Below, in pieces: positions 33,501-45,500 of a stretch of 64,000 nt of DNA. This stretch comes from Juglans regia. Lineage: Eukaryota > Streptophyta > Magnoliopsida > Fagales > Juglandaceae. Position 1 is the first letter of the stretch. Each line of letters opens with the position of its first letter. A program made the position numbers and the translations under genes. The stretch is from positions 15,464,741-15,528,740 of the forward strand of contig NC_049902.1 of NCBI RefSeq assembly GCF_001411555.2, given 5' to 3'. The notes beneath the pieces were generated by a model. The model made no database searches and had not been told where the DNA came from. It was given only the letters and a program-made list of their open reading frames with translations.

Positions 33501-36500
33501 CATCACCTAACAAGAGTTCTATAAACATGATAAACTTCAAACAATGCCCATCGCTATTAAAACCCACCCAAAGTAATGCATGTAATAAAACTGAAATATC
33601 AAAACTTAAGGGAAAACTATAATGTTTTAGAACAAAGCCTAAATCCTAATAGTCTATGTGATAAACGCTTATCTCAACCTATTATCTGTGGTCTGCAGAC
33701 TTGTTCTTATCATTACCTAAGACATTAAAAAGAAGTCAAATACTCAGGAGTGTACATCATACATTAAGAATGTTAGCAACCTTGATTTATCTGAAAACAT
33801 CTCTATAATGCATTTAACATAACCAACACATCGTCAAAAATATTTACTGTATGATGTTATAACCCTTGTGTGCCTAGATTATATGGAATAAGAGAACATT
33901 CATAAAAAGAGATTAATTCACCACCATACTTCCTTTCGTTCTTTCTCATAATTTTATAACATGAGAATAATCATAACTTTCATAAACATTCTCATAGCTT
34001 TCATAACATAAACATATTCATTGCACATGGATCACATTAAAGCATTTACAAAACTTTACTATCATATAATTCAACAAATGCATATAAAAGGGTTTACAAG
34101 AAAAGGCATGTAACATAACATGTTGCGTGAGAATTCATTTGAGAAAAAAAGTAACATTTTTTTCTCTTGAACATCATGGGTGTGGCCATATTACATATCT
34201 ATTTAATCCATCATAAATGACTCCCTTATAACATGAACAACATAACAGACACTTATTCATGCTTGAATTATTCTCATTTGATTTGTCACTCCATGCTATA
34301 ATCCATCTTCAAGCATCTCCTAAGGGCCACAAATGTTTAACTCTTTAGAAATGACAACCTTATGCCACAATACACTTAGGCCCCATTTGGATAAACAGTT
34401 GGTCTCATCACATCTCATCTCATCCCATCTCATCTCAATATCCAAACACTACTCAAACACTTTTCAATTTATCTTTCATACTTTTTTCATTGTTAATCAT
34501 TACAACTTTTTCAAACTTTCATATAAAACACAAAAAGCAATTCAACTTTTTTAAATCCCAAAACAAAAATAATACTAAAAAGTTATATTATAACAATATT
34601 TTAATTTTATAATATTTTTATTCAATTTTTTTTCTCTCCTTTTCCAAAACCCAATAAAAATCTTAACTTAAACTATTTTACTACTATCTACAAACCATCT
34701 CCTAGTATTAACAAATTTCTCATCTCATTTGACTATCCAAACGAGACCTTATTCTCCAAAATCCACTCTTGGGTTTTAATCCTTTTATTCTCATTATATT
34801 TATTCAAATCTGAACCAATTTATTCCTAACATCTAGGGCTCTCACATATCCAAAAGTTGTAGCATTTGGAAATCGTTTGATGTATGAAATATTAGTCACA
34901 AGCTAAAACTCGCAATCTGGAACTTGCTGCAGAATTTTACAGTCCAACATTTGCTGCTTGCAGCATTCATATATAATTCACTGTAATTCCAAATCACATA
35001 AAATTAGTCCTAAACAATCATCCCGCTTAAAATTTGTCATTTGCTCAGTGAAAACCTCAAAGCATTTTAACCCTAGTTTCTTTGAATTCCTGCCACGTTT
35101 CATACTATCTAAACCTCATGATACATAAAATCATATTGAGAACTTAAAAAAAAGTGAAATTTATTTTGAAGTCTGTCGTAATATTAACTAGTTTATAAAA
35201 TTTCATAACCAGATTCAAGATGATGCAAATAGTATCGAGGAGTCAAAGAATTTAAGCCAAAATACCAAATGAAAAGAGATCCATTTTCTCTTCATTCCCA
35301 TTTTTTTGGTAAAAGGAAAAGCTCATTTATATTATAGAAGTCAAAACATAATATAGGCGTAACCTTAAACCCAGGATTTCTAGAAAACAAATGACATACA
35401 TATAAATATATGCCTTTTTTAAAGTTCAAAATTCAAGGTACAAATATGATGCGGAGCTAGGGTTCAAACAAATCTCACGACGTGAGAAGCCGAAATAGAA
35501 GAAGTACTTAGCTTGCTTTTTGTTTAAGTGTTGTTTGACCTTTGTTGAGTCGTGGGCCGGATTGCATTTGGGCTTGTCGTAGTAAGTCAGTTAATATATT
35601 TATATAATGGGGCTTGGTCCCTTAGATAAATAGTTAATTGAGGGCTTATCATCGTGTTAAGGGCAATGTAGTCATTTACATTATTTTCTGTTATGTTTTC
35701 TGTTTATGTTGAAGTCCTGGGGGAAAATACAGAGAAGGTATACAAGGCTTTTGCCATATTTGGAGGTCCTTGCTTCCTCGAAAAACCAGCTTCATTGTCT
35801 CTTATTCCTTTTTGCTTCTTTAATTTGATTAGCAATCTAGTGGGTTCTTAACATTTGGCATCTGAGCAATCGATCCCAGGGGGCTGAGCAGTGAGCAATG
35901 GCCGAAGGTACTAGATACAAAGAGGTGGAAAAGTTCGGGCTGCGGATGAAACAACATCAGGACCTGCAAAAACAAAAGGTGGAGAACCATCGGTAATCGT
36001 TAGATGATTTAGCAATGAAGATGGATTTGTTATTGGAAACACTTAATGGGCAAAACCCACACCAGCGACAGTAGCATAACAGAGTTCATGAAGAGAAGTT
36101 TCAGGTTCAAAGCTCGGGGGCTTTTGGGGGTATGCAGTTTTGCTCCATCAAGTTGGATTTCGCAAGGTTTGATGGTGAAAATCCCACTGGGTGGGTGTAT
36201 ATGGTAAACAATTACTTTGCATTGCATCCTATGCCATACCATCAGAAAATTTTAATGTCCTCTTTTTACATGGAGGGTGATGCATTAGTTTGGTTCCAAG
36301 ATGCCGAGGAATCGAGCAACCTACATACTTGGGATTCCTTCACTCAGGCACTACAAATTAGGTTTGGGAGCTCATCTTATGATGACCCCATGGAGGCTAT
36401 TACAAGGTTGAGACAAACTTCTATTGTTGCAGCTTGTATGACCCAATTTGAGGTACTTTCCAATCAGCTTAGGGGTCTTTCAGAAAATTATAAGCTTAGT

Positions 36501-39500
36501 TGCTCTCCTAATGGCCTTGAATGCTCAAACCCCACACCTTGAACTCTACCTTTGGATTAACTAAAATCTAGGAAGAGTATATTAATAGCTCCAAGAGGAG
36601 TGTTAAGCCATTGAATCATTTTAATGCACCCTCACCAAGATCCTCAAGTGGAGGAGGGGGCTCAAGTTCATCACCTATTGTAGCTAGGAGGGTTTTTCCA
36701 GCTTCTATGAGATTTCCTCCTAAGGGTTCTTTTCCTATTCAAAAGGTGAGTGCCACTGAGATGAAGGAGAGAAGGGATAAAGGGCTTTGCTACTATTGCG
36801 AAGAAAAATGGAATCCAAGCCACAAGTGTAAGAAGGCCAGGCTGTATGTCGTGGAGGGGATAGAGTTTCTTCAAGAAGATGAAGTGGTGGATGGACATGA
36901 GTAGTTGCTTGGAAGAAGAAGGGATTTTTGCTCAAGGGCAAGGAGGTGAAGCACCTGAAATTTCCTTGCATGCTATTACTGGGTGTAACGTCTTAATAGA
37001 AGGCCCAAACCACATGGCCTATACTCTAAAAGGACTAGTCAATGATACAATTGGAGCCCCATTGGAACCTTATAAAGAGCAATAACTTCTCCTTCCCAAG
37101 CAATGTGGGATCTCATACACCACCTATCCTTATCCATATCATATGGAGTATCACAATCTACCCCCCTTAAATTCCCGACGTCCTCGTCGGGCCTGTCCAT
37201 TGTAGGTGGCATGGCTCAAGTCCCACATTTCTGGTTGGGATAGTCTCTGATACCATTTGTAACGCCCCAATAGAAGGCCCAAACCATATGGCATATATTC
37301 CAAAAGGACTAGTCAATGATACAATTGGAGTCTCATTGGAATCTTATAAAGAGCAATAACTTCTCCTTCCCAAGAAATGTGGGATCCCATACATCACCTA
37401 CCCTTATCCATATCATATGGGGTATCACACTGGGTCTCCTAACCCAAGGACAATGAGGTTGTTAGGAAGGGTTAGGGAGCAATTAGTGGTCATTTTGGTG
37501 GACACTAGTATCACCCACAACTTTCATGATCCCACCATTATTTCCAAGGCCCATTTAACTTTAAACTCTATGGAACAAATTGAAGTAAGGGTTGCAAATG
37601 GGGAAAGAATTAAACGTGAAGGAAAGCTAGAAGAAGCAGAAATTTTGGTGCAAGGGCATTTATTCACTATTGGTTTTTTCTTATTGCCCTTGGGGGGTTG
37701 TGATATAGTCCTTGGTATGTAGTGGCTCATAACCTTGGGTCTTGTGTTATGGGATTTTGCTTCTCTCACAATGACTTTCACTTATGATAAGGAATCAATC
37801 ATACTCAGGGGATTAAAACCCAGCCACTCAAAATGGGTGGATGGAGTTGATTCTAAGTGGCTGGGGTTGGATTGTCCCAACTCACTAAAGTAGAAAGAAG
37901 AGGAATGCTTCAAATTTCTGAAGTGGGGCATGAAGAGGTGGAAGTGGCAATATCACCAGTTGTAGGGGAGGTTTTGCTGAGATTCAGTGGGGTTTTTTAG
38001 GAGTTAAAAGGGCTGCCTCCTAAAAGAAGCCATGGCCATCACATTATTCTCAAGGAAGGGACTATTCTTATATCTGTTAGACCCTACAGGTATTCTTTCT
38101 ATAAAAAGTCAAAAATAGAGAAAATAGTCTAGGAATTGCTGGCTGCTGGGGTAATTAGACTCAGTCAGTCACCTTTCTCTTCTCCTGTACTATTGGTTAG
38201 AAAAACTGATGGGAATTGGCGAATGCGTATTAATTATCGAGCATTAAATAAGAAGATTGTCAAGGACAAATTTCCTATCCCAATCATTGATGAGCTCCTT
38301 GATGAATTACATGGTGCTACCATCTTCTCTAAAATGGACCTAAGGTCGGGTTACCATCAAATAAGGGTAAGGGAGGAAGACATCATTTTAGGACTCATCA
38401 TGGCTATTATGAGTTCCTAGTGATGCCTTTTTGATTAACTAATGCACTAGCAGCATTTCAAGGACTCATGAATGAGGTGTTTCAGCCCTACTTGAAGATG
38501 TTCATGATTGTTTTTTTTATGATATTTTGATATACTGTAAAACTCAAGATCATTTAATACACTTGACTGTTGTGTTGGAAACTTTGGTAGAACATACTCT
38601 ATTTGCCAAAGAGTAAATGTAGATTTGGGTGCAAGGAGATAGAGTATTTGGAACATTTGGTCTCAGTTGAAGGGGTAAAAACCGACCCTTCTATAATTCA
38701 ATCAATGGTGAATTGGCCCTTACAAGTCCTTGAGGGTTCTTTTAGGGCTAATAGGGTACTACAAGAAAATTTATAAAGCACTATGGATTGATAGCTGCAC
38801 CTATCACTGCCCTGTTGAAAAAGAACTCTTTTCAATGGACTATAGCATTTTCTAAGGCTTTTGAGGAGCTTAAGACAACAATGACTAAACTTCTAGTGTT
38901 AGCCTTACCTAATTTTTCTAAACCCTTTCTCATAAGGGATTGGGCATAGGGATTGCATTGATGTTGGAGGACAGATCATTGACTTGTCTTAGCCATGCCC
39001 TCAAGGGGAAAGCCTTGGATCTATCTGTTACAGAGATACTTTTATAGAGATACTTTTATGCTTTCTATATCTAGATAGTATATCAGATAAATAGATAATG
39101 TGTACAGTAAATAGACTCTTCGTGTACCGTAAATAGACTTAATGTGTAAATAACAGCTAACGTGTATAGTAAAACCAGCAGCAATTAAGCGCTGGCTTCA
39201 ATGCTCGGTTGTAACTCTTTTCTATATAAATGAAGGAAAACAGTAGAAAGAGGTATTCAGACCAATCTTGACATGGTATCAGAGCCCCTAGTCTGATATT
39301 CATCTCTGTGATCTTAATCCTTGAGTGTTGGCTTGTTGCGACGGGAGGAATTTTTTTTTTCTCGCTGTTTCCGCAAGTTTCTCTTGCTTTCCTTCTTTTT
39401 TGGTATTCTCGGTTGGGAGTCGGAGCTGTCTGTGGTGTTTTCACTTGTGGGCTTGAGTATTTGGTGGCTGTCGGAGTTATTTTGGGTGTTACGAACACTG

Positions 39501-42500
39501 TTTTGCCTTGCGGGCTCCTTCTTTTGGTGCCTTCTCGTGGTGGTTGGGCAGTTGTGGGGCAGTAGGCCATTTCTGTGGCAGACGGTAGTTTTTGTGGTGG
39601 TCGACTCCTTCTGTGGGTGGCTGTGTGGTGGTCGGCTACGTCTGTGGTGGTTTGTTGGTGCTTCTTGGCACTTTCTGGTGGTCGGCTACGTCTTGTGGCG
39701 GTTCGAAAGTTTTTGGGTGTGGCTGTGTTGCAGTCAGGTCTCTCTCTGCTGGTTTCCGTGACTTTGAGTTTGGCCCTTGTTTCTGGTGGTCGGCTACTTC
39801 TTGTTGCAGTCCGTAAGTATTTCTCTCCAATAACTGATTTTGGGCCCTTGTTTCGTGAAGTGCCTATTATTCTTGTGCCTTTGGGTCCTTTATTTTTAGT
39901 CTGGGCATTTTATTTTGGCCCCTCCTTGTTACCGTGACTTTGAGTTTGGCTTATTGTGATCCTAAACTTACCACTTATTTGATTGACTACTTAAGCATAT
40001 TTCTTTAAGTGCTTTTCATCATGTCTATTGAAAATACTATTGTTCGCTTTACTGGAAAGAATTTTACTGGAAAGAATTTTCCTACGTGGGAATTTCAGTT
40101 TAAGATGTTTTTAAAAGGAAAAGAATTATCAAATCATATTGATAATTCTACTGAAGTTCCCACTAATGAAAAAGAATTTGCTCAATGGGAGGTCAAGGAT
40201 GCCAAGGTAATCTCTTGGTTATTGGGGACGATTGAGTCCCACCTTGTGACCAATCTTAGTTTTTTTACTACGGCTCAAGCTATGTGGGATTATCTTCACC
40301 GTATTTACCACCAAGATCATAGTGATCGGAAGTTCCAATTAGAATTGGAAATTAGTACTTATAGTCAAGGCAATTTACCTATCGCACAATTTTATTCTGG
40401 TTTTATTAACCTTTGGTGCGAGTATTTTGGGCAAGCCTTTTATTGTAGGACAGACTAGCAGAGTTTGAAATTTCTGCTAGATCAGAAAATAGGTGCTTCA
40501 TCTCAACATAAGTGGATAAGCAAACTAATAGGATATGATTTCTCTATTGAATACAAGGGAAGATTTACAGGCAACCCGAGGTTGAGGGGGAGATTTCCTT
40601 AGCAAGGATCATAGTTTGGACCCTATATGGCTCTAAGATCTCAAGGCCTCCTACAAAATTGACATGGAACTTTTTCAACTTTGCCAGAAGCTACAGCAAG
40701 GGCAACTTTTGGACCAGGGATCTACTTGTGGAGATTGGTTTGTTGCTGTGTTGGTTTGATTTGATGACCTGACCTGACAATAATGCGTTATGATTTTTTG
40801 GCGGATTTTAACTAGGCTTGGGCCATGGAGTGTAGAGGAAGAACTAGCAGAAAGTTTGCGCGAGCGAATGTCGAACAATGGGTTTGCTTGAGGCGTGCTC
40901 AACACTTTGCAAACGAATAATGCAAAAAAATGAAAATTAGGGTTGTCATTGTGTGACACTATAGATATGTACTTAATTAATAGTATATGTGTTTTGAGTG
41001 TTCTGAACAGCAAGATTTCGTCTCAAAGTATATTTTGAAATTCCTTAGTACAATAAAATTTTCTGCAGCTCTATAGACGTAGACACATTTTTAAATCACG
41101 TTAATTTTGTATCGTGTGATTGATTAGCTTATATTTGCTTTTGCTTTGTGTGTCATCTTTTTCACAACAAAGTTGTGGGCTGAATTGTATTGGGGCTTGT
41201 AGTAGCAAGTCAGTTAAAAGATTCACATGATGGAGCTTGGTCCCTTAGATCGATAGTTAATTGAGGGCCCATCATCATGTTAAGGGCACTATAGTCATTT
41301 AAATTGTTTTCTGTTTATGTACTGATCGAATGTTCTGGGAGGAAATACAAAGAAGAATTACAAGGCTTTTGCCATATTTGGAGGTCTTGTTTCCTTGAAA
41401 AACCAATTGAGTTACCTGAAATAGATTTTCACTAATTGAGTTACCTGAAATCCTAAGACTTTTTCTCACACCAAAATGTCTATTATCAGCTTAAGACTAA
41501 TACTTCAACTCCCCTCAAATTTTTTTTTTTCCCAATTTAGTTTATGAAGCCCTAATCCTATTTTGACTACAAAATCACTGTTTGACATGTGGCCTTTACA
41601 AAAACTTCTTTCTTTCATTATATCCTAATTCTTATCACAATCAAGGTTGGAGAAGGCAATAGTGGAAATTCAAGTATGAGTCGTAAAATTTAACAGGGTA
41701 GGCCTAACATATCAAATCTCAAAATCTACTCATTGGTTTGCCAAAGAGCACATTTAGGTGCGGTTTGGATAGTGAAATGAGATGAGATGATTTTAGATGA
41801 AAGTTGAATAAACTATTTTTTTTAATATTATTATTGTTTTGGGATCTGAAAAAATTGAATTGTTTATTATATTTTGTATGAAAATTAGGAAAATTTGTAA
41901 TAATGAGATGAGATGAGATGAAATCATGAAACACTTTCACTATCTGAATGGGGCCAGTTTTTGTAGAAAAAACTATAATTTCTGATGTAGTAGAATTCCT
42001 AACCGATGTCACTCTCTTTGCATACAATCATAGTTGCATTGTTTAATCTCTAACAAAGCTATCCTTTAACCCTGGATCAACACTGTAGTTCATGTTAATA
42101 ATGCTATGAATAACTTGACACATCGAAATTTCCAAAACCTTTAAGTGCAAACCATGCATACCTTGAAGTTTTTGCTTTTCTCCCCTGTTGGACACTTTTT
42201 TTTTAAAGTCTGAAGAGTTTAATTTGGTTGCCTGTTATATGCTTCTTTAGGGGGTTTAATCTTTTTTAAGGGGTTGCCTAATATATGCCACTTGAAATCT
42301 CTTTTAATGTGGTTCGTACTCCAATACATGAGAAGGATACTAAACGTACTTTCTTAACTTCAATATGTGAAAGACGTTGTCGATGATCGATAATCATGGC
42401 AATTGGGCAAGTCTATAAGCTATTGCTTTGAGCCTCTCAAGTATCTCAAAGGCCGTATGCATTTCGAGCTTAGTTTTCCTTTTTCAAACCTCATTGTCCC

Positions 42501-45500
42501 CTTTTAATTATACTTTCTTTCCAACTTCAAATTGCAACTCTTGTCGTTGACAGTATGCATTCTTCTTTTGTCATTCTTACGCGGCTATGTCTTTTAGAGA
42601 TGATATTGATCTTCTCACACATATCTTAGATTATTTCTGGACCAAATGACCTCTGTTCTCCAACCTCATCCACGAGTAGAGACGATTGACATTGTACTCA
42701 TGTAGGATTTTGTAACGACTAACGACCTAAGGAATGGCCTAGTCACATTTGGGTTTCATTCCAAAACAAATTTGAAATGTGGGGTTTGAGTTGTGCAAGC
42801 CTAACAAGGATGCTCGGATTTATGAGGGAAGATTGCAATAGCTTTGATTGAACTATAGGCAAGCATAAGGGATCTTATATTGGCTAAGAGGGAGAAGGTA
42901 TTTATAATGATTTCATGGAACTTCGAATTGTTATATTAATGGTCTTGGTAGAGTATAATTCTGTATGTGGCTTGGGTTTTCTTGGTCATTGTATAAGATG
43001 GTGCTCCTATGTAGTAACATCATTGGCATTTGCCTACTTGCACAACTTTTTCAAAATCAAGAAATGAGCAAAGAAAGAAAAGGGAGTGGGTGGGGTTGGA
43101 GGTATTGGGGTCCTTTAGACTTGGGAAATGATTGGCAACCAAAATCCCCTCAAAGAAATTGATAGTTAAAGACGTCTTGTGGTGCCCCCGGCCCTCGCTT
43201 GGGATTGGACGGTGACTGAGACGCCGAGACATATAACATAAGGCTACATACCCCTCGATCATGACAGATAATATGCTATGCACCTAAGTACATTAGCAGT
43301 ATGCAATAACGTAGTAGCGGAAAAATAGTAAAGGTCGAATAATCGTAGCAATGCGATAAGCAATTGCAAAGCACATGACATCGTACTAATATCATATCCC
43401 AACATTGCCCAAAACATAAAACATGTATTAGAATGATATAACATCCCAAAATCATAGAGTATAGTTTAAATCTCCCAAAACACGGGACCTCCTCAAAGCA
43501 TAGTTCTACAAAAGTTGAGGTCTAAAACCATAAGTCCTATTTCTTTTTTTTTTTTTTTTTTCCCACAAAATAACTTTAGGTTCTTGTTCTCTTCAAGAGG
43601 GTTCGAGCTTCACACGTTTTTCCAAGGTCTTATCTTTGTCTTGGTTGTTACGCCGTTTGAATTTCGCAATGAACTCAAGTATACCAGTGATCTCCCGGTC
43701 GATGGCCTTGAGTCGCTCCAAGATGGAGGGCTCAAGCCGACTTACAGCCATCTTAGGCATGATCCTCTTTGGAGGAGGAGGTGCCGTTCTCTTCCTCTTG
43801 GTCATGGTCATTGTTTACATCTGTCACAACTTCTACCATTCCTTTTGGGGAATGATAGTGGAAACTATTACAATGAGATTTCAAGAAATCTCAACAAGTA
43901 ATCACACAACATACCACAGTTAACACAAGCATATAAGAGGTATATTATGAAATGCGTGCATGAACATGTACTTGACTTATGCACTTGACCAGAACTTGAC
44001 TTGTAACAAAACTTAACTTTTCAGAAAAACTTCTTAACTTTTCTTATTCACGTGATCTTAATTAGAACTTGCCTTATCAGAACATATAACAAAATTTGTA
44101 TTAAGTGATTCTTATAACATAAGCTCTTATTCTTGTTCAGAGGGTGGACACAACACAATTCCCCTTAGCACCGCATGTTTCTGCTAGTTACCGCACTATC
44201 AATGGTCCGTACACCATGATGAATACGTCATAAACAGAGATTCATATTAACTCGACTTTATTTCGTCGGGTTGCATGCCTTATGCACTCACTAGCGTTAG
44301 ACACTTCCTCGCTCCGACATTCTTTGAAAAGAATTCATTCAAGGCTCGTCAATGGTACTTTGTCGATTCAGGAGTTACCACTCTATTCTTAAGTATTCCA
44401 GAGTGGACAAAAGAGTACTACAAGGACATTCCCCCGTCTTAGCATTTGGGGTTGTCGAAAACTTTTAAAGCCATTTTCTTTAAAAACATTTTCTTTGAAA
44501 ACACTTCCTTTGAAAATACTTTTCTCCCAAATGCATGTGACATGAGACTTATAACATGCTTACTTACACTTGATATATGACATGTGAAATGCTGTGCATG
44601 AAATAACCAAGCATAACATATTCATTTCATAGTGTGATAACATAAACCACATGAGATATCAAAACATATACATGAACCCATGAAAAAGGATCTTGGTTGA
44701 AACATATAGATGCAAAACAAGAAGGTTCATCACTTAAACATGCTTCTTCAAACATAATTGCTTAGAAATCAAAGCAAAACAAAAGAAAACAAAACATAAA
44801 ATTATGGTATTTGACCAAGATCCAAAACTTCTAAGACATGGTATAGCCGAATCATCAAGTAACACAACTCAACCACAATGTTTTCCTTAGAACTGAAACA
44901 TGCATAGGACATTCTTGTCATTTTCTTCTTAAAACCGAATCATACATTCATGTAATATTCATATTCCAAGATCGTATAAGCATATTCAAACCAATAAACA
45001 AGAAATAGCGAACAAAGCAAACATAACAATGAAAGGATTTACACAATCATATACAAATATTAACCAAGAGTAAGTTGAGTGTATACTTACAAAAATCTGT
45101 GTAAAGAAATACTAGCAAGCTATAAATCCGAATATACTACATTAGAAAGAGTATCTAAAAACCCTATTTCGTGTTCTTGAGTGAGGATTTATAGGGCATC
45201 GCTTGATCTTAAACCACTTGGCTTTTAGAGTTCTTAGGTCAAAAACCCCTTTATTCCATTCATGTAGTAAAACAAAAATGCATGTGGTGGTTGAAAACAT
45301 GGAGGATGAACTCCCCCACTATTCGGCTTCAAGGGTTTCTTAAAAACCCTAAGTCATTTTCCAAGAAATCGGGTAGAAAGTGTGTGTTCTATAATTTTGA
45401 AATCTTATGAGATTTGAATCTCACTTTTGGATTGAGGAAGTGATGTGTGGAACTAAGAGAAAAATCGATCCTTACCTTTCCTAGTCTTGGGGGTGGCGAA

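Noticed and set aside
39308..39937. Overlapping plus-strand frames rich in Gly/Val/Trp/Phe
   Set aside because: They come from GTGGTCGGCTAC tandem repeats in the copia leader, and three frames are open at once.
43515..43923. Open frames on both strands around the T run
   Set aside because: Inside the solo LTR, no family match, both strands open.
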